A DNA stretch of 64,000 bases from Roseimaritima multifibrata (GTDB lineage: Bacteria > Planctomycetota > Planctomycetia > Pirellulales > Pirellulaceae). The translations under genes and the position numbers were made by a program. This document shows, piece by piece, positions 53,875 through 62,417 of this stretch. A model generated the notes under the pieces. That model did not search any database. It was not told the DNA's origin and saw only the letters and a list, made by a program, of their open reading frames with translations. How positions within the stretch are numbered: the stretch's first letter is position 1; the number at the start of each line of letters is the position of its first letter. The stretch spans positions 1,798,001-1,862,000 of the forward strand of contig NZ_CP036262.1 of assembly GCF_007741495.1 (NCBI RefSeq), in the 5' to 3' direction.

Positions 53875-55587
53875 ATGAAGAAGTTGACGCGTACGTTTTT
53901 ACTTTGGATCGCCTCCGGCGTTGGTTTGGCCTTCGCCGCATCAACCGCTGAAGCCCACTTTCCCTGGTTGGATAAAGCCGCCGACGGAAAGGTGGTCCTC
54001 TTTTTTGGCGAAGACCTGACCGATCGGACTTACCATTTGCCTGAATCCTTGCAAGCCTTTCCGCTTCAGCACCATCAGGATGGGCAGGTGACTGATCTGA
54101 ACCTGGTGGCTGTCGATACGGATGCAATGGTTGGTTTGCAAAGTGCTGACCAGGCGGCCGCGGGCGGATTGGTTTACGGTGAAAAGGTCTATGGAGATTT
54201 TCGAGGATCGACGCTGGTTTATTACGTCCAGCATTTCCTCGGCGCGGACCCGCAGGCTTGGAGCAAATTGTCTGCCGAAGGAGAAGGCTTGCAGGTGTCG
54301 TTGGCACCGGCCGACTCCGGTTTGGCGGCAACCGTGTTGTGGCATGGGAAGCCATTGTCGGATGTCGACGTCAAGCTGTTTTGTGCAGACGGGCATGAGG
54401 AGGCAAGTAAAACGACAAACGCTAAGGGAATGGTCGCGTTTACGAAGGGCGACCTGGAGAGTGGTCTGAACGCGTTGATGGTAGGATTGACGGAACCGGC
54501 TTCCGAAACACCGAAACGTGCAGCTTCGATGAATTATCTGACCGCTACGTTTTACTGGGAAGCTGAATCCGCAGCCGGAGCTGCGGAGAAAGCGGATGGG
54601 ACAAAAAAAGTGGGTTCGATGAAAAAGAAAGCGGATCCGCCGATTGCCGACAGCGGGGTTGCCGTGGTCGCGTCGGGATTGCCCGAGATGCCTGCTGAGC
54701 TGACCAGTTTTGGAGCGGCGATCGCGGGGCGTACGCTTTTTCTGTATGGCGGGCACACCGGCAGCGCGCATTCGTATTCGACCGCCGAGCAATCGAACCA
54801 GCTGTGGAGTTTGAATCTGGACAAACCGGCCGCATGGGAAGCGGTTTCGACTGACGAACGTTTACAGGGACTGGCCTTGGTTCCTGCCGGTGCCAACAGT
54901 CTGCTGCGTGTCGGTGGATTCACCGCGTTGAACGCTGAAGGTGAAGAGCATCGGCTTCAGTCGCAGGATGAAGTCAAACGCTATGACGCCGAGAAAAACG
55001 AATGGACCGTGCTGCCAAGTCTGCCAGAGCCCCGTTCGTCGACGGCGGCCGCGGTGATTGGGAATGAAGTCTATGTGGTTGGGGGGTGGCAGCTATCGGA
55101 AGGTAAACCGAATTGGCTGAAGACCGCTTGGAAATTGGATTTTGCGGCGGCCGAGCCCAAATGGACCGCGATCGCGGCCCCCGGATTCCAGCGCCGCGCG
55201 ATCGCCGTGGCTGCGCATCAAGGACAGATCTACGTTATCGGCGGGATGACAAACGAAGACGGCCCATCGACCGCTACCAACGTCTACGATCCGCAGTCGA
55301 ACACTTGGAGTGAGGGACCATCGTTGGTGGGAGATTCGATGACCGGTTTCGGTTGTGCGGCCTACGCCGTTGGCGGGCGACTGTACGTCAGCACGGTCAG
55401 CGGAAACGTTCAGCGATTGAGTGCCGACGGCAAGAAGTGGGAAATTGTGGCCGAATACGATCCTGGTCGTTTTTTCCATGCCATGCTTCCCGACAGCGGG
55501 AACTCGCTGTTAATGATCGGTGGTGCCAACATGTCGGTCGGCAAGTTCACCGAGCTTGACCGAGTCACCGTCGCCGACAGCGAATAG
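53875..55587 (+). CDS. Kelch-propeller protein with an N-terminal DUF4198-like domain
   Basis: 570 residues from ATG 53875 (signal peptide about 1-26, ending TAEA). After cleavage the protein starts HFPWLDKAADGKVVLFFGED, resembling DUF4198/nickel-uptake type periplasmic domains (about 27-230). A Lys/Ala-rich linker follows (235-260), then about six kelch-like blades (265-565): GRTLFLYGGHTGSA, EVYVVGGWQLSEG, QIYVIGGMTNEDG and SLLMIGGANMSVG. Extracytoplasmic. The fused arrangement suggests a metal-ligand or polymer-binding role, which is inference. The in-frame ATG at 53806 adds 23 residues before the signal peptide. Confidence 0.85.
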   Translation: MKKLTRTFLLWIASGVGLAFAASTAEAHFPWLDKAADGKVVLFFGEDLTDRTYHLPESLQAFPLQHHQDGQVTDLNLVAVDTDAMVGLQSADQAAAGGLVYGEKVYGDFRGSTLVYYVQHFLGADPQAWSKLSAEGEGLQVSLAPADSGLAATVLWHGKPLSDVDVKLFCADGHEEASKTTNAKGMVAFTKGDLESGLNALMVGLTEPASETPKRAASMNYLTATFYWEAESAAGAAEKADGTKKVGSMKKKADPPIADSGVAVVASGLPEMPAELTSFGAAIAGRTLFLYGGHTGSAHSYSTAEQSNQLWSLNLDKPAAWEAVSTDERLQGLALVPAGANSLLRVGGFTALNAEGEEHRLQSQDEVKRYDAEKNEWTVLPSLPEPRSSTAAAVIGNEVYVVGGWQLSEGKPNWLKTAWKLDFAAAEPKWTAIAAPGFQRRAIAVAAHQGQIYVIGGMTNEDGPSTATNVYDPQSNTWSEGPSLVGDSMTGFGCAAYAVGGRLYVSTVSGNVQRLSADGKKWEIVAEYDPGRFFHAMLPDSGNSLLMIGGANMSVGKFTELDRVTVADSE

Positions 55588-55820
55588 TGAATCGTAAATA
55601 GTGAAAAGCCCTCTGCGATTCGGCCCTCCGTGAAAACGAGGGCGAATCGCCGCGAGGGATCGTAGTCTCTCGCTTGGGACGCGAACTTTATCGGGACGCG
55701 AACTTTATCGGTGACGAATTAAGCCCTGCCCATCGGAGTCTGAGTGCAGTGCTTTTAGCCCAGCGGGCGGCAGATATTTGCCGTTGGCGTAAGTCAACGG
55801 AAACCTAGCGTGCGCAGTTA

Positions 55821-55866
55821 AGCCCAGCGGGCGACAGACAAGGTTGGTTCTGTCGCCCGCTGGGCT
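55821..55866. repeat. Perfect 18-bp inverted repeat
   Basis: AGCCCAGCGGGCGACAGA (55821-55838) and its exact complement (55849-55866) with a 10-base loop, followed on the plus strand by TTCCTTTT. The same arm, with one or two differences, is present alone at about 55757-55775. It may be a terminator for the kelch gene or a repeat element. Confidence 0.8.
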
Positions 55867-56048
55867 TTCCTTTTGCGATCCGTACTCCGGCGGTTCGCGC
55901 CGCCGGCAGGTATCTGCCGGCCTCCGGGCTACCTGTTCACTCGGCCCCATGTAGGACTCGTCGACGGCTGCAAACCCTTCATTTTTAGACTTCACGTCCC
56001 CCGCGAAAGGAGATTTAAAGGGACGTTCTTTCGCAGAGCGAGCGGCGA

Positions 56049-56085
56049 CAAAAAAATTGCACGTCCCCGGGAAAGGGACGTGCAA
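56049..56085 (-). terminator. Rho-independent terminator of the Tat sugar-isomerase-like gene
   Basis: 11-bp stem TTGCACGTCCC/GGGACGTGCAA (56057-56067 with 56075-56085), seven-base loop, and eight T on the minus strand after the stem. It lies 32 bases after the stop at 56117. Confidence 0.9.
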
Positions 56086-56116
56086 GGTTTGCGTGCTTCT
56101 TAGGTTCGCGTGCTTC

Positions 56117-57046
56117 TTAGGCAGGTTGTCGGCTGGCGACACGTTCCAGCAATTCTTTGCTTTTGCGGATCCCTTCGTATTCGCTCAATCGGCCTCCTTC
56201 GTATTCGATACCGACATAACCGTGGTATCCAAATTCGAGGACGATATCCATCATCTTTTCGTAGTCGGTCGATTTCTCGTTGCCAGCTTCATCGAAGTCG
56301 TGCGTTTTGGCGCTGACGGCTTTTGCGAAGGGCATCAGTTCACGGACTCCCTGGTAGCGATCGTAAACTTCAGGGTTATCGCCACGGCGGATCGTGAAGT
56401 TGCCGAAGTCGGGCAGGGTTCCGCAGTTGTCCATGTCGACCGTTTCGATCACCGACGAGAGCCACTTGCCGTTGCTGCTTAGGCCGCCGTGATTTTCGAC
56501 GATCACGTTCAGGCCGTGTGGTTTGGCGAATTCGCTAAGTGCACGCAGGCCTGCGGCTGCGCGTTCTTGTTGTTCTTCGTAGGTCCCGTTGGAAGCGGCG
56601 TTCACTCGGATCGAGTGGCAACCGAGGAACTTGGCAGCTTCGACCCATTTGTAGTGATTTTCGACAGCTTGTTGGCGGCGTTTAGGATCGCCATCGCCTA
56701 GCTTGCCTTCACCGTCGCACATGATCAGCAGGCTTTCGACCCCTTCGTCGGCCGCCCGTTTTTTCATTTCAGCCAGGTACTTCTGGTCGTTGGCTTTGTC
56801 TTTGAAGAATTGATTGACGTATTCAATCGCGAGGATGCCGAATTCTTGTTTGGCCGTTTTGGCGAAATCAAGATTGTCCAGTTTGCCGCTGCGGAGCGTA
56901 CGGTGCAGGGACCATTCAGCCAGCGAGATTTTGAAAGGGGGTTCGCCTGCGGCTGGTTTATCGGCCCAGCTGCTAAGGGCGATGGAGCTGAGGGAGGTCG
57001 CGGCGACGGCGGCGGTAGAACATCGAAGGAAATGGCGACGATCCAT
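56117..57046 (-). CDS. Tat-exported sugar phosphate isomerase/epimerase-like protein
   Basis: 309 residues from ATG 57044-57046. N-terminal Tat-type signal ([20 protein letters not shown]). The body is an AP endonuclease 2/xylose-isomerase-like TIM barrel (PF01261 type): [57 protein letters not shown] with candidate metal ligands Glu and His, and [16 protein letters not shown]. Such Tat-exported isomerase-like proteins are numerous in planctomycetes; the substrate is unknown. The in-frame ATG at 57058 would add four residues. Followed by its own terminator. Confidence 0.9.
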   Translation of the reverse strand: MDRRHFLRCSTAAVAATSLSSIALSSWADKPAAGEPPFKISLAEWSLHRTLRSGKLDNLDFAKTAKQEFGILAIEYVNQFFKDKANDQKYLAEMKKRAADEGVESLLIMCDGEGKLGDGDPKRRQQAVENHYKWVEAAKFLGCHSIRVNAASNGTYEEQQERAAAGLRALSEFAKPHGLNVIVENHGGLSSNGKWLSSVIETVDMDNCGTLPDFGNFTIRRGDNPEVYDRYQGVRELMPFAKAVSAKTHDFDEAGNEKSTDYEKMMDIVLEFGYHGYVGIEYEGGRLSEYEGIRKSKELLERVASRQPA

Positions 57047-57291
57047 AACGGTGATCACTTTCTCTATAAAGATATTGGATGGGGTGGGGGGATTGGAGAA
57101 ACTCCTATTGTAACGACTGCGGGCGGTTCCGGTTGCGGGTTTTGCGGAAAGTAATTGCGGTAGGGAAGGCTTTTGGGTTGCGGGCTTTTTTTCGGGTAGT
57201 TGAAGTGTGCGGGAAACGATTGCCGGCCGATTTCATTCAGTAAGCAGCTGGTTCCTATCGGGGGAACCACTGGACGAAAGAGATATTGCGG

Positions 57292-58005
57292 ATGGAACCC
57301 CAAGTCAAATCACTCGACAGGAGAAAGTCCGTGGTCGCATTCCGTCAGTTAACTGAAACCTCCCCAAACCTTTCCGATCCGGAGTTCGCTCCGGCAGGTC
57401 TCTTGGCCGAAGAAGTCGTCGCCAACGACGAATCGCAACCCCTTTCCGAATACTTGCTCGTATGTGAAGCAATCCCCGCGTCCGACACGGTAGGAACCTG
57501 GCGATTTTCGCTGGAAACCGCCGCTGGCGAGTCGTTGTTGGATATCCAGGAAAAGGAGTTCGGCGATCCGAAACGCTTGGCACTACTTGCCATGGTCCGA
57601 GGACTTGAAGCGATCGAAGGAGCTGCCAGCGTGACCTTGATCGCCACCAGTCGCTACGTGATCCGCGGATTACGCGATTCCCTCCATCGGTGGCGAGAGA
57701 ACGGTTTCATGTGGGAGCACTTTGGTCGCATGATCGAAGTGGAAAATGCCGACCTGTGGCGCCGCGTCGACCGTGCGCTTCAGTTCCATCAGGTACACGC
57801 CTGCTTGGTGTCGGCAACGAAGGTTTCAGGCTACGAAGCGACCACGGATCGGGCCCCTGCGGCAAACGATTCCCTCCCCGTTAGCCGATCGCGAAGGCCC
57901 CTTGTCCCTCCGGCGGACCGTTTACGGCGTTGGTTGCTTTCCCAAAGCGGAAGCAGCAACCATCCGAAACGCCGCTACGGACCGGCTGATTTGGCTTTGG
58001 CGTAG
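57292..58005 (+). CDS. RNase H-like protein with altered catalytic residues
   Basis: 237 residues from ATG 57292 (57286 is also possible). The middle (about 45-170) follows the RNase HI fold: RLALLAMVRGLEAIEG, VTLIATSRYVIRGLRDSLHRWRENG and VENADLWRRVDRALQFHQV align with the E. coli helices and the NVDLWQRLDAAL segment. At the acidic catalytic positions, the Glu is Ala (RLALLAM), the TDS Asp is Thr (ATSRYV), and no C-terminal Asp motif (GHxGxxxNExxD) is present. It is therefore probably not a nuclease. The C-terminus is basic and disordered. Upstream gene is divergent; it precedes glgB by 124 bases. Confidence 0.75.
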   Translation: MEPQVKSLDRRKSVVAFRQLTETSPNLSDPEFAPAGLLAEEVVANDESQPLSEYLLVCEAIPASDTVGTWRFSLETAAGESLLDIQEKEFGDPKRLALLAMVRGLEAIEGAASVTLIATSRYVIRGLRDSLHRWRENGFMWEHFGRMIEVENADLWRRVDRALQFHQVHACLVSATKVSGYEATTDRAPAANDSLPVSRSRRPLVPPADRLRRWLLSQSGSSNHPKRRYGPADLALA

Positions 58006-58129
58006 TCCATCTGACAGAGCGTCCAGTCGACGGAGTCGCAACCCTCCCGCGTGCTCCGTCGGCTGCCCCCCCTTGCTAGAACCCCGTTTCACCTCCCAAA
58101 CTCGGTGTAGCTAAAAGCTACGGATTGCC

Positions 58130-60385
58130 ATGCACACGCAACTGACGCTCTCGCAAATTGGTAGTTTAATAGAAGGTCACTGCTCCGATCCCGGTTCCAT
58201 CCTTGGTCCGCATCATGTGGACTATCAGGGATCTCCGGCCGTCGCGGTACGTAGTTTCCTGCCGGATTCGAGAGCGGCCTGGGTGGTGGATCATGCCGCC
58301 GGAGTTCGACGCCCAATGCGTCGTATTCATCCTGGAGGTGTGTACGAGGCGATCTGTCCAGCGAATGTGGCACCCAATATTCAAGGCAAAGAAACGTCCC
58401 TTTTTGACTCCTGTGATTCACCCGGCTATAGCCTTCAATTTGCACGACCCACTGGCGAAATCGTTGACATGCAAGACCCATACGCTGCTCCCTCTGTCCT
58501 GACCGATTTTGACCGTTACCTGATCGGGGAAGGTAAGCATCACGAACTGTATAACCGCATGGGGGCACACTGCCGTAAAGCGGGAGCCAATTCGCCGGCG
58601 GGTGTCAATTTCGTTGTGTGGGCACCCAATGCCCGAACCGTGCAGGTCGTAGGCGATTTCAATAGTTGGGACGGCCGCAAAACGACGATGCGAGTTCACC
58701 CGCATCTGGGGATTTGGGAACTGTTTGTTTCCGATGCCAAAGTCGGGGATCGCTATAAGTACCGGATCCAAACCGAGGGTGGAGAATGGGTCGACAAATC
58801 GGACCCGGTTGGCTTTGCTGCGGAACTGCCCCCTCTGACCGCGTCGATCGTTGCCGATCTATCGATCCATGAATGGGAAGACCAAGCGTGGATGGAAAAA
58901 CGGGCCAACACCGATCCGTTGGTCAAACCGTTTAACGCTTATGAAGTTCATCTCGGTAGCTGGCAGCAGGGACCGGGCCGGGCTCACGGTTGGTTGGATT
59001 ACCGCGACCTAGCACATCGCTTGGTCGATTACTGCCACCGTATGAACTTTACGCATGTCGAACTGATGCCGGTCAGCGAGCATCCTTTCACCGGGTCATG
59101 GGGCTACCAAACGGTTGGCTACTTCGCTCCGACCAGTCGTCATGGATCGCCCGAAGATTTCATGTACTTCGTCGACTATCTGCACCAGAATGATCTCGGT
59201 GTGATTATCGACTGGGTCCCTGCTCACTTCCCTAAAGACGGGCATGGACTCTACCGGTTCGACGGTTCCCCGCTGTACGAACATGCGGATCCTCGGCAGG
59301 GAGAACACCCCGACTGGGGAACGATGATCTTTAATTATGGACGCAACGAAGTCCGTAACTTCTTGGTCGCCAATGCGTTGTTCTGGCTTGATAAGTACCA
59401 CATCGACGGACTGCGCGTCGACGCGGTCGCATCGATGCTATACCTGGACTACAGCCGTGAAGGGGACAACTGGATTCCCAATCAATACGGTGGCCGCGAA
59501 AACTTAGAAGCGATCGAATTCATTCGCGAATTTAATGTCGCCGTCCACGAGAAATTCCCCGGAGCCGTGACGGTCGCAGAAGAGTCGACCGCGTGGCCTG
59601 GAGTTTCACGTCCCATCTATGACGGCGGACTTGGGTTCACGTTCAAATGGAATATGGGATGGATGAACGATACGCTGCGGTACATGCGGGATGAACCGAT
59701 CCATCGCCAGTACCATCAGGAAGAACTGACATTCAGTCTGATCTATGCGTTCACCGAAAATTTTGTCCTTCCCCTTTCGCATGACGAAGTGGTCCACGGC
59801 AAAGGTTCGCTGATCTCTCAGATGCCGGGAGACATGTGGCAGAAATTCGCAAACCTGCGTCTGCTGTACTCCTACATGTGGACTCACCCCGGGAAGAAAT
59901 TGCTCTTCATGGGAGGCGAAATCGCTCAGTGGACCGAGTGGCATCATGACCATGGCCCTCAGTGGGAGCTGCTCGATTTTGAAACGCACCGCGGCGTTCA
60001 GAACCTGATTGCCGACCTAAATAAGTTGGTCATCGATAATCCAGCCCTGCATGCCTGTGACCACACGGGCGATGGATTTGAGTGGATCGATTGCAAGAAT
60101 AAGGACGCAAGCGTCTTGGTCTATCTTCGCAAAGCCGAAGGTTTCCCGACGATGTTGGTATGCTGCAATTTCACTCCTGTCCCTCGCAAGCAATACCGCG
60201 TTGGAGTTCCGACCGCAGGGTATTGGACGGAAGTTCTCAATAGTGACGCCGGGTTGTATGGCGGCACGAATGTTGGAAACCATCCAGGCCTTCAGACGAC
60301 GGGAGTTCCGTCTCATGAACGACCCGACAGTGTGTTGGTCAACATGCCGCCACTGGGCGTGTCGATTTTCCGCCAGGAAGCTTAA
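58130..60385 (+). CDS. glgB: 1,4-alpha-glucan branching enzyme
   Basis: 751 residues. Makes alpha-1,6 branches in glycogen. N1 module about 25-100, CBM48 about 125-220 ([20 protein letters not shown]), GH13_9 catalytic domain about 245-620: [40 protein letters not shown] with the nucleophile Asp, [12 protein letters not shown] with the acid/base Glu, and [15 protein letters not shown] with the transition-state Asp. C-terminal alpha-amylase domain about 640-751. Complete. No other glycogen gene is in the window. Confidence 0.97.
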   Translation: MHTQLTLSQIGSLIEGHCSDPGSILGPHHVDYQGSPAVAVRSFLPDSRAAWVVDHAAGVRRPMRRIHPGGVYEAICPANVAPNIQGKETSLFDSCDSPGYSLQFARPTGEIVDMQDPYAAPSVLTDFDRYLIGEGKHHELYNRMGAHCRKAGANSPAGVNFVVWAPNARTVQVVGDFNSWDGRKTTMRVHPHLGIWELFVSDAKVGDRYKYRIQTEGGEWVDKSDPVGFAAELPPLTASIVADLSIHEWEDQAWMEKRANTDPLVKPFNAYEVHLGSWQQGPGRAHGWLDYRDLAHRLVDYCHRMNFTHVELMPVSEHPFTGSWGYQTVGYFAPTSRHGSPEDFMYFVDYLHQNDLGVIIDWVPAHFPKDGHGLYRFDGSPLYEHADPRQGEHPDWGTMIFNYGRNEVRNFLVANALFWLDKYHIDGLRVDAVASMLYLDYSREGDNWIPNQYGGRENLEAIEFIREFNVAVHEKFPGAVTVAEESTAWPGVSRPIYDGGLGFTFKWNMGWMNDTLRYMRDEPIHRQYHQEELTFSLIYAFTENFVLPLSHDEVVHGKGSLISQMPGDMWQKFANLRLLYSYMWTHPGKKLLFMGGEIAQWTEWHHDHGPQWELLDFETHRGVQNLIADLNKLVIDNPALHACDHTGDGFEWIDCKNKDASVLVYLRKAEGFPTMLVCCNFTPVPRKQYRVGVPTAGYWTEVLNSDAGLYGGTNVGNHPGLQTTGVPSHERPDSVLVNMPPLGVSIFRQEA

Positions 60386-60732
60386 AGGGAAGGCCGCCAC
60401 GCGGCCAGATTCCTCACGGCACCACGAAGCCAACCGGAACGGTGCAAACCGTCCGGCGACAGAATCAAACCTAGCGGAACGGCGCAAGCCGTCCGGCGAC
60501 AGAATCAAACCTAGCGGAACGGCGCAAGCCGTCCGGCCCGGGCATACGTCCTTGTCCAGGCCGGTCGGACCAAGCCCTGTTTTGTGCGGTGCAAACCGTC
60601 CCGCGACAGAATCAAACCTAGCGGAACGGCGCGAGCCGTCCGGCCAACGCGCGAATCCTTGCGTTACTTCACTACGCAGACGTCGAGTAAACAGGCCTGC
60701 AAATTGCGGTCTCGTAACGACTAAATATACGA
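60386..60732. other. Intergenic region with tandem copies of the family A palindrome
   Basis: 347 bases without a gene between convergent glgB and the ATP-grasp gene. It holds a 40-base tandem repeat built on the family A palindrome (60432-60537) and further copies at 60579-60644. Confidence 0.8.
60432..60644 (+). repeat. Tandem family A palindromes with 40-bp unit
   Basis: Unit: TAGCGGAACGGCGCAAGCCG, then TCCGGCGACAGAATCAAACC. Copies: a diverged first unit (60432-60471), an exact unit (60472-60511), a palindrome-only third (60512-60537), then after a 41-base insert a partial unit ending CGACAGAATCAAACC (about 60586-60618) and a final palindrome (60619-60644). Confidence 0.93.
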
Positions 60733-61617
60733 CTATTGATTTTTGACAATTTGGTTAAAAGCGTAAGCGAAATGACTCGTGGATCTGTCGCCGTACGGAA
60801 AGTAGAGCGAGGGTTCGATCAATTCCAGTTCGATTAATGCGAACCGGCCATTGGCCAAGCGAACCAGATCGACGCGGGCGAACAGTAGTCTCGCTTCGAT
60901 TTGCGAGAGGATCTGTTCAGCAACCTTGGTCATTTCGTCGGTCGCCGGGACGGCGGAAATTTGGCTGCCATATTCTTCTTGGGATCGGTAGTCACCCGCT
61001 TTCGGGCGTTTCAGGATGGCGTGGCTGAATTTTTTGTCGAAGTAGATCAGCGAATACTCGCCTGGATCAAGAATGCTGTCCAAGAATGGCTGGACCATGC
61101 AGGGGCAATTTGCAAACGCATCGACAGCAGCCGTGGCATTGGCGATTGCTTCCGGCGTCGTTCGGTCACGATCGATCCGGAACGTGTTGATGGCTCCGGC
61201 CCCTAGGGTCGGCTTCACGACGATTTGATCGGTTTTTAAATCGTCGAAAGCCTGGTCCAGTTGACGGGTATCCAGGCGCGAAGGCCACAGGGTCGGGACG
61301 ATGTCGATCCCGGCCGCTTCCAGTTCGCGGAGGTAGTTTTTGCGAAGGTTCCAGCGGACGGTTGCCAGGTCATTTAGTAATCGTGTGCCGCTGGCGTCGA
61401 TCTGGGCAAGTACATCGAGGAATTGCTCGTGACTGTGCTGGTAATCCCAAGGGGAGCGGATCACGACGGCTGCAAATCGCGACCAGTCGACGTAGGCTGA
61501 TTTCCAGGGGACCATTTCCACCTGCCAGCCGTTCGCTGCCATGGGGATAAGCGTCTGCTCGTCGTAGGTGACAAATCCTTCCGGATTCTCCATGGTCAGA
61601 AAGGCGACCGGCTTCAT
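60733..61617 (-). CDS. ATP-grasp enzyme (DcsG/glutathione-synthetase-like group)
   Basis: 294 residues. Contains a RimK/glutathione-synthetase-like ATP-grasp: N-terminal VAFLTMENPEGFVTYDEQTL and SPWDYQHSHEQFLDVLAQID, ATP-binding DQIVVKPTLGAGAINTFRI, and the metal-binding end FARVDLVRLANGRFALIELELIEPSLYF. Forms an amide or similar bond by acyl-phosphate; resembles the cycloserine-pathway ligase DcsG and related uncharacterised ligases. The substrate is unknown. No ligase partner is adjacent apart from the small gene upstream on the same strand, 18 bases away. Confidence 0.85.
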   Translation of the reverse strand: MKPVAFLTMENPEGFVTYDEQTLIPMAANGWQVEMVPWKSAYVDWSRFAAVVIRSPWDYQHSHEQFLDVLAQIDASGTRLLNDLATVRWNLRKNYLRELEAAGIDIVPTLWPSRLDTRQLDQAFDDLKTDQIVVKPTLGAGAINTFRIDRDRTTPEAIANATAAVDAFANCPCMVQPFLDSILDPGEYSLIYFDKKFSHAILKRPKAGDYRSQEEYGSQISAVPATDEMTKVAEQILSQIEARLLFARVDLVRLANGRFALIELELIEPSLYFPYGDRSTSHFAYAFNQIVKNQ

Positions 61618-61635
61618 GCTTTAAGATCCTGTCGA

Positions 61636-61983
61636 TCAAGCGGTTGCGGCTCGTTCGCCGCCAGGGAACGCGAGCGTCATCGGAGAATCGGCAGCGGTGT
61701 CACGGAAATGAGTGCCGGCCGGACGATGCGCTTTATTTACAGTAGGTCTGGCCGATGGAATGGTTCCCAAAGTCCGGCGGACTCCGGCAACCTGTTCTGC
61801 AGACAGTTCGATTCGACTCTGTACAAACCATCCGACCGCAGGGCTGAAGGTTTCTTGGCGCATTTCCACCAAGTTTCCGGCCCCCGCGGGATTCATTGCA
61901 ATCACGGTCCGAGCATGGTCCGTTGCTCCAGGCAGGACAGACAAAATCGTTTCCGGCCGAAGCGTTTGAGCAGAAGCTGGCAT
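61636..61983 (-). CDS. Small conserved-looking protein of unknown function
   Basis: 115 residues from ATG 61981-61983 (MPASAQTLRPETILSV); a longer frame to 62016 is also open. It contains a compact folded-looking segment LVEMRQETFSPAVGWFVQSRIELSAEQVAGVRRTLG (about 40-75), and the tail is Ala/Pro/Thr-rich. No signal peptide or membrane segment. It is upstream of the ATP-grasp gene on the same strand, so they may be co-transcribed. I do not recognise a named family. Confidence 0.65.
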   Translation of the reverse strand: MPASAQTLRPETILSVLPGATDHARTVIAMNPAGAGNLVEMRQETFSPAVGWFVQSRIELSAEQVAGVRRTLGTIPSARPTVNKAHRPAGTHFRDTAADSPMTLAFPGGERAATA

Positions 61984-62271
61984 TTCCGTAGCGTTCCCTA
62001 AAGAATCAAGGCCCAAAAAGATCAGGACCCAAAATCATTTGACTCATCTATTATTGTCAAAAAAGGACTTAAGATCAATCGCTATTGAGACCGATTCTCA
62101 ATCAAAGCAAGAAAACAAATTTGATTGCGATATTCCGTCAGATGGCACTTGCGGGTTTGCGGACGCTTCCTATAATTTCCGCTTCACACAGCGATTTCTA
62201 TTGCAGAGAACGCTCCAGAGGGCTCGATCGCAGTGAATCGATTCGTTGCAAGACATCGGATCGAATCATCA

Positions 62272-62344
62272 GCGGCTGTAGCTCAGTTGGTAGAGCACAA
62301 CGTTGCCAACGTTGTTGTCGTGGGTTCGAATCCCATCAGCCGCT
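62272..62344 (+). tRNA. tRNA-Gly (anticodon GCC)
   Basis: 73 bases. Acceptor GCGGCTG/CAGCCGC, D arm AGCTCAGTTGGTAGAGC, anticodon stem CAACG/CGTTG with loop TTGCCAA (anticodon GCC), T arm GTGGGTTCGAATCCCAT. Discriminator T; CCA not encoded. Precedes the trigger factor gene by 73 bases. Confidence 0.97.
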
Positions 62345-62417
62345 CTTTTTCCCCTCTGGTATAACGGTCTCTTCTGCGTTTCCGCCCCACACTCCACGCA
62401 CAAGCGAAAATCCCCGG

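Larger units (their letters stand above)
55588..56116. other. Intergenic region rich in hairpins
   Basis: 529 bases between convergent genes without a supported gene. It holds a perfect 18-bp hairpin at 55821-55866, a related single arm near 55757-55775, a 7-bp hairpin CCGGCAG/CTGCCGG at about 55903-55920, and the minus-strand terminator at 56049-56085. Confidence 0.7.

Noticed and set aside
60051-60746. 231-residue plus-strand frame at the end of glgB and over the tandem repeats
   Set aside because: Overlaps glgB in another frame and then translates the 40-bp repeat array; no function is supported.
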